Below are positions 1-10,735 of a stretch of 64,000 nucleotides of DNA, piece after piece. The notes below the pieces were generated by a model. It had not been told where the DNA came from. It searched no databases and saw only the letters and a program-made list of their open reading frames with translations. Position numbers and translations under genes: made by a program. Source of the stretch: Antrodiella citrinella (Eukaryota; Basidiomycota; Agaricomycetes; Polyporales; Steccherinaceae). Position 1 is the first letter of the stretch. Each line of letters starts with the position of its first letter. Location: the NCBI GenBank assembly GCA_004802725.1, contig SGPM01000014.1:1-64000 (forward strand), given 5' to 3'.

Positions 1-280
1 ACAGAAGGGAAGTGATTCGGTATGGTGGTATTACGCGCGACGCGACATGTTCTGGCGCCTGCTGATGTGCCATCCGAACACCGAATTTAGGATCTGAATA
101 TATTTTTCGAAATCACAAATATCGATTTCTATTTAAGGGCATGATATACCGGTATATAATATACGCATTTTGTTACCGAACAGGCCCTTATCATCGCGAA
201 AGTTTGAGAATCCCTCCGCGCCCCATTAGAAAGACTCAAAACATGCGTTTTTCTTCGACCGTTGCTTGCTCGTATACCTC

Positions 281-2155
281 ATGTCCGCATTCCCCTCACC
301 AGTGGGAGGAGCGTCGTTGATCCTATCCTTTCGACCAGCCCAGAAGACGGTCCTCGTCGTTGGCACAGGGCCTCTGGCAGCATCTCGGGCGTTCGCTGCA
401 CTCGAAGCGGATGCCAAGGTCGTCGTCTTGGGAAGGACAGAGGCAAACGATGTTTGTGAAGAGTTGAAGTGGCGGTCTCAGCAGCATCAACTGGAGCTGT
501 TCGATCTTAGCGGACCCTCCGGCGATGGTCAGGACAGAGATGCAGAAACGTTGGAGGACTACATGACTAGGATTTCCGATGTCTCCTTAGTTTGCGTCAC
601 GGACACGTCTTTGACTCCTGGTTTCCATCATCGTCGAAGTGTGGAATCCGCGACCCGCATCGCACTCGTTTGTCGAAGATGGAAGATCCCATTGAATGTA
701 GCTGACCAACCAGATCTCTGTGATTTCACGTTCACTTCCACCCACCGCTTCACCGACTCGCAGACCGGACTACCTACTGCACTTCAGGTAGGCGTTACCA
801 GCAACGGTCAAGGCTGCCGACTGGCAGGCCGGTTACGACGAGACTTGGTGTCTACATTGCCTAAGGATGTAGGCGATGCCGTGGTCAGAGTAGGCAAGCT
901 ACGCATTCTTGCAAAAGGGTCATCTGGTCTAGAAGGATCTGTCACAGTTGCAGAAGCAGATTCGGACCTCACTCCCAATACTCCCGTACCACAAGGTCAT
1001 CAGTCAGAGACAACAGTCGACATGGCAAGACGTAGGATGCGTTGGGTTGCGCAGGTTAGCGAATATTGGCCCATCCCAAGACTTGCTACCCTGTCGCATG
1101 AGGAAATGACGAGTATCTTGGGTGGGGACGCTGGAACTTCTTCCAATGTCCAAGTCAATGGGACTACCTCTCATCCCAAGGACAGTAAGGTACCCTCTGT
1201 ACACGCTCTCCCTCTGAATCCTGCGTCTCCGAAGGGCAGAATATACCTCACCGGATCTGGTCCCGGCCACCCTTCACTCTTGACCATCGCTACCCATGAC
1301 GCACTCACTCGGCGTGCCAACCTTGTCTTGTCGGACAAACTTGTCCCGGCTGCCGTGCTCGCTCTTATACCCGCAGGAGTTGAGGTGAAAATTGCACGCA
1401 AGTTCCCTGGCAACGCAGATGGTGCTCAAAACGAGCTCATGGAGGTCGCTATAGAGGCTGCAAACAGGGGGCTCACTGTTGTTCGGGTATGTGCTGGTCA
1501 TTGGTCTCCACCGTCGCAACTGACATGTTGTCGGTAGCTCAAACAGGGGGATCCTTCAGTATACGGACGTGCGGGGGAGGAAGTGTTGTATTTCCGCGCT
1601 CATGGATACGAACCAATTGTCATTCCAGGTGTGAGCTCGGTCATCGCTGGTCCTACTTTTGCTGGGATACCCGTGACCCAACGCGGAGCAGCAGACAGCC
1701 TTATGGTATGCACTGGCGTAGGGAGGCAAGGGAAAGAAGTGAAGCTGCCGGGATACGAACGTAGTCGCTCGCTCGTCATCCTGATGGGCGTGGCTAGGCT
1801 ACCGCAAGTGTTGGACGCGCTGATGTCCGACGATACCCCTCTTTCGCGGCGAAATGGGCCCGCGTATCCTGCTCATACACCCATTGCTCTCATAGAGCGC
1901 GCATCGATGCCCGACCAGCGCGTTGTTGCTACTACCCTGGAGAGTATTACAGCTGCTATGGAGAGTATTGGGGAACAACGGCCACCTGGTATGTTGGTCA
2001 TTGGTTGGTCTATCTTATCGTTATGGGGTGAAGGCGACATGACTGTGCTAGATGAAGATGGGGAGAAGCGGGACGATGAGAGGATCAAAACGTGGCTCGG
2101 TGATTTGAGATGGAGGGTTACAGATGGTTTGGGTTCGGGCTGGGATACCATATAA
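281..2155 (+). CDS. MET1: Siroheme synthase: precorrin-2 dehydrogenase-like plus uroporphyrinogen-III C-methyltransferase
   Basis: Two exons with an intron at 1487-1537; 607 residues, close to yeast Met1 (about 590). The first ATG in frame is at 281. The N-terminal third carries a Rossmann-like stretch (VLVVGTGPLAASR) and the segment NVADQPDLCDFTF, as in precorrin-2 dehydrogenase/ferrochelatase proteins. The C-terminal half is a tetrapyrrole methylase: it starts at GRIYLTGSGPGHPSLLT, and the intron is spliced so as to give RLKQGDPSVYGRAGEE, the SUMT signature. The family methylates uroporphyrinogen III with S-adenosylmethionine on the way to siroheme, the cofactor of sulfite and nitrite reductases. 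Whether the N-terminal half still oxidises precorrin-2 or chelates iron cannot be told from sequence alone. It lies head-to-tail with SMC4, 221 bp away. Confidence 0.9.
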
Positions 2156-2253
2156 TTGGAAGTCATGTTGTGTAGCTAGTCGCAATCGGTATCGCGTTGG
2201 AATTCGAGGCAAGGGCGGTTCGCTGCTCGCAATCTGATTGGCTGAACGCGCTG

Positions 2254-2293
2254 CACGTGACCAGGAAACGCGTGACAAGACGCGTCGACGCGT
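2254..2293 (+). promoter_or_regulatory. MCB (MluI) box cluster in the SMC4 promoter
   Basis: ACGCGT occurs three times, at 2268-2273, 2280-2285 and 2288-2293, 84-109 bp before the SMC4 start codon. An E-box CACGTG lies just upstream at 2254-2259. ACGCGT is the binding site of the fungal MBF factor (Mbp1/Swi6 family), which drives G1/S genes. Its use here is inferred from sequence and from the cell-cycle role of SMC4. Confidence 0.55.
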
Positions 2294-2376
2294 GCCTCGT
2301 TGGTTCTTCTCACTTATCATCACCACAACCATCCCCATTGTCTTCTTTAGGCCTCAGGGAGTACGATAACGGCGCA

Positions 2377-5300
2377 ATGCCGCCTCGTCGCTCAACAAGA
2401 TCTGCGTCAGTTCAACCAGCAGCACCAGTAGAAGTCAAGCCCCCCAGCAAACGCAAACGAGGTCAGACCTCCGAAGTGGTCGAAGTGGTCATAGAACAAG
2501 AGAACCTCAAGCCTGCATCACGCACGCGTAAAGCTGCTTCATCTGCTCCAGCTAGCAAGCGCGCCTCGTCGTCAAGAAAGAAGAGCTTAGAGGAGGTTCA
2601 GGAGGAGGAAGACGAAGACGAACAGGAGGCCTCACCTCCTGTAAAGAAGGCGCGTCCGTCAGTCGGATCTGGGGAGGAGGATTATGAGGAGGAAGTGTCT
2701 AAGGCAAAGGCTGTGAGGGATCGCAAAGCACCTGTGAAGAAGGAGCCTGCTGCTAGAGTCAGCTCTCGCGCGCGCGCGCCACAGAAGGTGGACAGTGATG
2801 AGGTAGAAGAGGCGAAGCCAACGAAGCCAGCGGTAAGAGCGCGCACATCTCGGGCCTCGTCGACATCGAAAGCAAAGGCACCTACTCCGTCTTCTCGGCG
2901 CTCTGGCCGGTCTATTCGAAGTCTGAGGACGAAGCAGAAGGAGGAGCCAGAACATGAGGATCCCGATCCGAACGAAATCATCGAAGATTCAGAGGACGAT
3001 CTTCTTGGCAGTCAATGCCCACCTTCCAAACGTGTCTCGGTAAAAGTCGAAATACCTGAACCGTCCGTTCCTGCTACCCAAGGTCGTTCGCACAGGCAAC
3101 CCCCAGCGCAACCTGCCACATCTCGATCGCGCAAAACTCCTGCAAAGGGTGAGCCCGCGACTGAAGAAGGAGTGGAAGATGAGGACGAGGATGAGGCGCA
3201 ACCGGACTCTGAAGCCGAACTTCTACCCTCTCATACACCTCCCAGACAAGCCACGCCTCCCAGACAAGAAGACGCGGAGGAAGAGGAAGAGGACGCGGAA
3301 AACGTTGACGAAATGGTGAGAGAGGATGCAATGGAAGACGATTCACCAGCTGCTGAAGAAGAAGAAATGTCTCTCTTGGACTCAGTTCCTCGTCCTTCCC
3401 AAGCGCAGGCACCGGCAGAGGAAGAGTCTCAAGGACCCAAGCCTCGCCTTGTCATTCACAAGATGTCCTTAATTAATTTCAAGAGTTACGCTGGTCGGCA
3501 AGATATTGGACCTTTTCACAAGGTAAGCTTTCGTGCTACCGGGACAAATCATGTGTAGCTAACACGGCATAGTCATTCTCTGCCATTGTCGGTCCCAACG
3601 GATCTGGCAAGTCGAACACGATCGACGCCTTGCTTTTCGTGTTCGGATACCGCGCGTCCAAGATGCGTCAAGGGAAACTTTCCGAGCTCATTCACAACTC
3701 TGCCCGGCATCCAGACCTCGAGGAGTGCAGCGTTGAGATCCATTTCCGTGATATCGTTGATTTGGTACGCGCATGCTCCTTCCCTTCTGGTATGTAATAT
3801 GTTAACACCCTCATTGACATTACAGCCTGGTCCCGATGCATTCGAAATTGTTCCTGATTCTGGCCTAATTGTTACGCGCACGGCGTACAAGAACAACAGC
3901 AGTCGTTATACCATCAATGGTCGCCAGAGCACTTACAAAGAGGTTCAGACTTTGCTCAAAGGCCGCGGTATTGATCTCGATCATAATCGATTCCTTATCC
4001 TCCAGGCAAGTTCACGTCGCTACTTTTCATGCATATATTGACCAATAATCTAGGGTGAAGTTGAATCTATCGCGCAGATGAAGCCAAAGGCGCCCTCCGA
4101 GCACGAAGATGGTCTACTTGAATACCTAGAAGACATCATTGGCACATCCCGATTCAAGGAGCCTATTGAAGAGGCTCTTGCGGAGATGGATCGATTGAAC
4201 GAAGACCGAGCTGAGAAAATGAACCGGCTCAAGATCGTCGAACGGGAGCGCAATGCCCTTGAAGAGGAGAAGAAAGAGGCCGAGGAATATCTTAGAACGC
4301 AGAACGAATTCGTCAAAGCTACTTCACGTCTCTATCAGTGGTATATCTGGAAGCTGTTGTTGAGTGAGGAACAATTCACTCAAAATATAGTCAGTACCGT
4401 CTCGTACTTGCTCTGCCCTTGAACTAAACTCCGTCGTAGGCACTACTCGAGCAAGAGCTCAAGGACGAAACGGAACGCAATAAGGATGATATTACGCATC
4501 TTGAACTGCTCGAGACTCATTTCAAAACACGAAGTGCGACGTATGAGGTAATCGCCTTCCAACGATGCCATTAGTATCAGTACATTAATTCCATATCTTC
4601 AGGAAGTCAAACGTCTCGCAGCCGCAGCGATCAAGGATCTTCAAGAGCAAGAGAAACGTCAGGTTGGTCTAGAAGAACGTCGCAAGCATTCGAGAACAAA
4701 GGAGAAGAAGCTCAAGAAATCCCTGCAAGACGTGAGTTAATCGATTTTACCTTGTACAAAGCTCATGGTTGCGTAGGAGGAACATGCCAGAAACGATGCT
4801 CTCCGTGCTATTGAAGATAATACCACCAAGATGGAGAAAGAGAAGGCCAAGGCTGACGAACTCGAAGAGAGCTTGTCTAACGAAGAGAGTGTTCTTGAAG
4901 AGATCCGCGATAGTCTGAAAGGTGCGTCGCTCATTCAACCAGCCTCATTTAATCTGACGAAGTCATACAGACAAGACCCAAGTTTTCCACGATAAAATCG
5001 AGGAGAAACAGAAAGAATTGCAACCGTGGACTGCGAAGATCAACAGCAAGAAAACCGAGATCGATATCGCCACCAGTGAACGAGATGATTTGGTCAAGAA
5101 AGCGGAGTCTGTCAAAGCTTCCCTGGAAGAGGCTCGCGGTGCACTCGAGCAACTGGAGGCCGATCAAAAGGCTAAGGTAAGGATGGCCGACTACTCTCAG
5201 AATCTAACCCCTCACACTTCCGCAGGCATCGGAGATGAATGAGCTCGAGGCTACGAGAAGTCAAAGTCAGCGGGATGCGGCAAACGGAGACAAAAAGCTT

Positions 5301-8196
5301 CAGGTACTCACTTTTGACTTTCTAATCATGTGATTTGAGACACTGAACGCGTTCTGTAGAATGTGAGGGCACGTGTGCAGGAGTTGCGCTCGAAAGCTTC
5401 GTCGTTTCGTCAAAAGGCCGATGACGCTAAAGCATCCCAACAAGCAAACACTTCGCAGAACAAGGTGCTCGATAGCTTGAGTCGTCTGAAGAGTTCCGGT
5501 CGGATATCTGGGTTCCATGTATGTCACTTGGGTAAATACTTTCCGCTCACCTTTGATTGACTTTGATCATAGGGCCGTCTGGGAAGTCTCGGCACGATCC
5601 CCGACAAGTATGATGTTGCTATTTCTACGGCATGTTCAGCGTTGAACAACCTTGTCGTGGACACTGTTGAACAAGGTCAAGGATGCATCGAGTATCTCCG
5701 CAAGCAGAACGTTGGTCGTGCGTCGTTCATGGTCCTCGAAAAGCTATCGTCGCATGGTCTCGCCAGGATCCAAACGCCAGAGAACGTTCCTCGACTTTTT
5801 GATCTCATCAAGCCGAAAGAGGATCGCTTTGCGCCGGCGTTCTACAAGGGTGTTCGTGACACTCTCGTCGCCGATGATCTTGAGCAGGCCAATCGCATTG
5901 CATACAACTCAACGAAGAGGTGGCGAGTGGTTACCCTTGCAGGCCAACTCATTGACGCTTCAGGTACTATGTCCGGTGGCGGAACTCATGTCGCCAGAGG
6001 TGGGATGAGCTCTAAGCTTGCCGCAGACTCTGTCTCTCCCGATGTCTTGCGACAGCATGAGCATGACAGTGAGCGCGCTGCTCTCGAGCTTGAACAAGCC
6101 CAACAGGAGTTACGTGAACTCGAAGGCCAGCTTGAGCATCTCACCCGCTCTGTCCCTCAACTCGACACTTCGATCGAGAAACTGTTTCTTGACATTCGTA
6201 ACGGCGAGAAGCGTATCACCGAGGCCCAGAAACGTGTTCAACAGCTGAAGTGAGTCTCTCTTCACATGCGATAGAAAGCTTACTGACAGTGGGTTTCTGC
6301 AGAGCTCAGTGCAAACCTGATGCCGGGGACGTTGCTCGTATCACTGTCTTAGAAGAGGATATTGCGACTGCGACTGAAACACTCGATGACCTGCAGGAGA
6401 AGACCGCCGCCATTGAGCAAGACATCAAAGCCCTAGAGAAGAAGATCCTGGAGATCGGCGGATCTCGTCTCCTGGCCCAGAAGTCTAAGGTCGATGGCAT
6501 TCGTCTGCATATCAACCTGGCCAACGACGAGATCACCAAGGCCGAGGTGGCGAAGGCCAAAGCTGAGAAGGATTCGGTCAAGTTGCAGAACAGTCTCGAG
6601 ACAAATCAAGCTAGCCTTGCGGATGCACAACACGACATCGAAGAATTGGAAGCTCAGCTCACCCAGTGCAACGAGTATGTGGACGAAGTTCGGTCCAAAG
6701 TCGACGCTGCAAAAGCTGCCGAGGAGAACTCCAAGGACGACTTGGACAACTTGAAAGCTGAGTTGGATCAAAAGACGGAGGAGATTCAAGCGTTCCGACA
6801 GAAGGAGGTACGTTGTACAATGTTATTGGTGGCGCTGATTCTGAGACCTGAACTTCTCCATATAAGATGTCGCTTAAGCAGCAGCTCAGTGATGCGCAGA
6901 AGGAACTTGTAGAAAACGGCAAGAATTTGGACCAGTGGCAGATCAAGCACGACAAACTCAAGCTTGAAGACATCGAGTACGTTCCGCTGCATGGGTGCTT
7001 AGATATTTAATCACTGACTCCGATATACAGCGATGACGATGACGATGAGGAGGAAGCCGAACCAGAGGCCGAGGCCGGTTCTAGCAATTCCGTCAAGCCG
7101 GAGCCTGGAGAAGGAGGCATCCCGAAGTCTAAGGCCAAGCCTAAACGCAACAACTCTACCGAGCTACATCAGTACAGTGCTGATGAGTTGGCACAGTTTA
7201 AGAGGAGAGAGCTGGTTGCTGATGTTGAATTGCTCGACGGTTCGTCCACGAGTTGAACTTCACCTGTCTACATATTGATCTCATTAATCGCAGATAAACT
7301 CAAGAATAAGCCTAATCTTGGCGTATTGAAGGATTATAGGAAGCGTGAGGAAGAGTTCTTGAGACGTGCCTCGGACCTTGAGAACGTCACGAAGTCCCGC
7401 GACGAGCAGAAGATGAAGTATGAGAATTTGACGAAGCAACGACTGGACGAGTTCATGACGGGCTTCAGTACGATCTCTCTGAAGCTCAAAGAGATGTATC
7501 AGGTAAGTGTGATTGCGTCGTGACGCGCTTGATGCTTACGGTTGCATACAGATGATTACATTGGGAGGCAACGCTGAGCTAGAACTAGTTGATAGTATGG
7601 ATCCTTTCTCCGAAGGTATCATCTTCAGTGTCATGCCTCCCAAGAAGAGCTGGAGGAATATCTCGAATTTGTCTGGCGGAGAGAAGGTGAGCCTTAGAAT
7701 GCTTAGTGATCATGAGCTGGTGTCAACGTTCCTTCAATGCAGACTCTGAGTTCTCTTGCCTTGGTGTTCGCGCTCCATGTGTACAAGGTATGGTTACCCC
7801 ATACCCTTCCACAGCGTTCTCTGATGAATTTTGTATAGCCCACACCGCTATATTTCATGGACGAGATTGATGCCGCGTTGGATTTTCGCAACGTTTCTAT
7901 CGTGGCCAACTACATCAAGGATCGTACTAAGAATGCTCAGTTCATCATCATCTCATTGAGGTAATCTCTTCCTCTTTCATAATAAGCACTGCGTGTTGAT
8001 TTTGGTTTAGGAATGACATGTTCGAGTTGAGCCATCGCCTGATTGGTATATACAAGACTTCAAACGCAACACGTAGTACGTGCATCTTGTGGCTCTATCA
8101 CGACATCTTCATTGACTCTTGCATCGTCTTCCAGGTATCTCGATCGACAATCACGCTTTGCATGCTGCACCTTTAGGTACCGTTCGAAATATGTAA
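2377..8196 (+). CDS. SMC4: Condensin complex subunit SMC4
   Basis: Twenty exons encode 1,605 residues. Introns: 3523-3572, 3765-3825, 4006-4053, 4390-4439, 4548-4602, 4732-4776, 4922-4970, 5177-5225, 5304-5359, 5519-5572, 6250-6302, 6808-6866, 6977-7030, 7240-7293, 7503-7551, 7687-7742, 7788-7838, 7961-8010, 8076-8134. Residues 1 to about 350 are a low-complexity acidic/basic tail. INFKSYAGRQDIGPFHKSFS then leads into Walker A GPNGSGKS (389-396). Two long coiled coils flank a hinge (GSLGTIPDKYDVAIS, then ASGTMSGGG). The C-terminal head has the signature NLSGGEK and Walker B LYFMDEIDAALD. The motif FVFGYRASKMRQ separates SMC4 from SMC1-3. It works with SMC2 in condensin to compact mitotic chromosomes. 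The third intron uses GC instead of GT. The 3' end converges on the next gene with a 50 bp gap. Confidence 0.95.
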
Positions 8197-8246
8197 ATGA
8201 TACGTTTCCTCGGTAATTCTCGCACCGTATCTGTATTATGTACGAT

Positions 8247-9884
8247 CTAGATGGACATACTTTCCTCTTCGTCCGTCATATCTCTTGCTATCAATCCTAC
8301 TTCCGAATCACTGTAAGCCCTCTGACCTTCAGGCCCGTCGACATGTGCCATCATATTCGCAAGCATGTCCTCTAAGCTGTCATCCCGACGTCCGACTGGA
8401 ATGTCCGCCTCCTCTGGATACCCGCTAGGCAATATCAAAGGTCTGGATGTGAACCATGGATGACGGAGAGCATCCTTCGCCCGCAGACGTTGCTCCGGAG
8501 GATATACAAGAAATCGATATATCAAATCGATAGGAGAAGATATCATCGGCGGCGGGCATGAATGCGAGCCAGTGAATGGAGCGCTGTCGCCTGGAGGCAC
8601 ATTGGGTAGAAATAGAGTCAAGTCTACAGCTGGGACATCCTGAAAGGACACCTTGCTACCGTCCGGCAATGCTGTGAATGTCTGTACAAACAAAAACAAT
8701 GAGATAAAGTTTCGGTGTCGGTATTTCGAGACTTACTGGCCAATTTTCCTCGTTTGGTGTTCCACGAATTTTGAAGATGCTCCACGCAAGGCCAATACTA
8801 CCCCTCGTGGAGTCAAACAGCGTGTCCCGGACCCACTCGCCATCCTCTTCTTCGTCGCTGTCAGAATCTGAGTCTGACTCCCGGTGCTTGATTGCAGTGA
8901 AGAATTCCGAGCATAGCACTCCAAGGCTCCACAAGTCCGTTGCATACGGGTCGTAATTTCGGGTACCGAATAATAACTCCGGGGCTCGGTAAACACTGTA
9001 ACGTGAACGTCTGAGTTATGGGACTGTCAGAGGGTACGTTGGGTCTGACCCACCCCGTAGAGACGTCAAAGCACAGCATGCCAGGCGGTTCGGGCCACAA
9101 GCAATTGGATGAAGCAGATATGCGCTCTGCCCAGGAAACACCAAAATCGATGAGCTTAATACAACCGGACTTCGAAATCAGGACATTTGCGGCCTTGATG
9201 TCCCTATGCGCAACACCCTGTGCCGGATGGTGAAGATATGCAACTGCAGCAATCAATTGGAAAAGGAGGGATCGTGCCAGATGCTCGAAGTTGGTTGTTG
9301 CGGTTTCGGTGCGACCATCCGCTGAAACAGGATGTGGCGAGAAGGCAGGGCAGTTTAAAAGGCTCGCCAGCTTGTACGTGACACGAGGCATCCAGAAATG
9401 AAGAGCATCGTTGCCCTCTCCGAAATGGTGACCGAGTATCTCAATTATCTGGTGATGTTGTCGTGAGTTTCGCAGCAGTAGATATATTAGCACAAAGGTC
9501 GGACGTACATTGATGTGAGAGAGCGAAGACAAGATCCTCAACTCTCTGCATATATCATGAGGTTCCGTAGATGCCTCCAGTGCCCTAGACGAGGATTTGA
9601 CAACAACAACATTCCCTTGAATGTAACTCCGAGATTTGTATCGAGCCACTGTGATCTCAGAAAAAGACCCTGATACTCCCGGAAAAGAGATGTCAACATT
9701 CTGCAGCAGGATGATGAACATATTGTAACCATATACATCTCTGGAGACTTGGACTTACGAAGTCAAACAAACTCCTTATATACTGGTCATCGTCAGGACT
9801 GTAGTTCGAAGGAACCTAGTTGACTCAAAGGCAGTCATACATTGTCTGAGTTGCCCAACGTACTGGAGCGAGAAGCGTTGCCAT
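8247..9884 (-). CDS. CDK-like (CMGC) serine/threonine protein kinase
   Basis: Six exons (9864-9884, 9759-9815, 9509-9700, 9054-9448, 8737-8995, 8247-8681) give 452 residues. The start MATLLAP is chosen because only this frame splices in phase into VPSNYSPDDDQYIRSLFDF and the kinase core. Visible elements: a degenerate glycine loop (PGVSGSFSEITVARY), the ATP lysine in VVVVKSS, the catalytic loop HRDIKAANVL, DFG in LIDFGVSW, and YRAPELLFG followed by DLWSLGVL as in CDKs and CDK-activating kinases. It most resembles the Csk1/CAK-like branch of cyclin-dependent kinases; this placement is inferred from motifs only. An acidic Ser-Asp/Glu insert of about 20 residues sits after the DLWSLGVL helix. 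The gene converges tail-to-tail with SMC4. Confidence 0.8.
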
Positions 9885-10735
9885 GAGTCCATCACGGAAG
9901 TTGAAGTGGAACCAGATCCTGCAGATGTATCTCTCTTGACTGGAGAATTTGAACCACGAGTCCAATTGACAACAAGGTAATCGCAAGCAGGTCGAAGAGG
10001 TCGGTGGTCTATCTCTGGAGAAACGATTCTGGGATTGTCAGGACTCGGACTCGGCAACTTCTCGACGCCCCTTCCACAAAGCACAACCAAATATGCGCAA
10101 ACATGATAACAGGCTAGTATGAGCGCTTCCGCCGACTTCCTGCCCCTCCGATTTAATTTATTTAATATTATTTAATATTCTAGACCTACCACACCTATAA
10201 TAGGTGCCAGTGAGCCCCAGGTCCGACTCCGGATTGCTTCCCAAGCCGTTGTGGACTACATGTAAGAGTACCTATTCAGTGTCACCGCTCGAAGTGGACC
10301 GAATTGGATGTAGTTTGTCTGTAAGTCGAGCTCCGCTTTGTCTACTTATCGTCGATTCAAGTTAACCGTGACGAATCACTTATCACTTATAGTAGACTCC
10401 GGATTCATGGATATCGTACTGTATACTACACCGACGTTTCTCCAGACTTGCATCTACACATGGATCTGTGCTCGTGATCTCGTATTACCTTCTTCCTTCT
10501 CGAGAAGTCTCCTGTAGCGGTCCGCTGAAGCGTTCAGATGAACAAGTGCGCGTCACGGTTCACCCATGCACACAATCTGGTGGCTCTCTGCCGACAGATC
10601 GCACACTTCTTCGCATGGTACGAGAAGTCTTCGGTTTCTGAAGATTGTGTATCTACGGGCCCCTTTACATGAATATTATAAGTGGACCCTGGACGGGACG
10701 TTTGCTTGAGACATCGAGTTTGTACCAGTGCAAAG
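9885..10735. other. Intergenic region, divergent promoters
   Basis: This stretch separates the divergent kinase and secreted-protein genes. It is rich in short A/T runs near 10150-10190 (tandem ttatttaatatt-like units) and holds a TATA-like ATTATAAG near 10676-10682, about 55 bp before the next start codon. I see no convincing coding exon or RNA gene. Confidence 0.5.

Noticed and set aside
5642..6789. Long open frames on other strands and frames inside SMC4, FKS1 and RAD5
   Set aside because: They are antisense or shifted shadows of strongly conserved coding exons.
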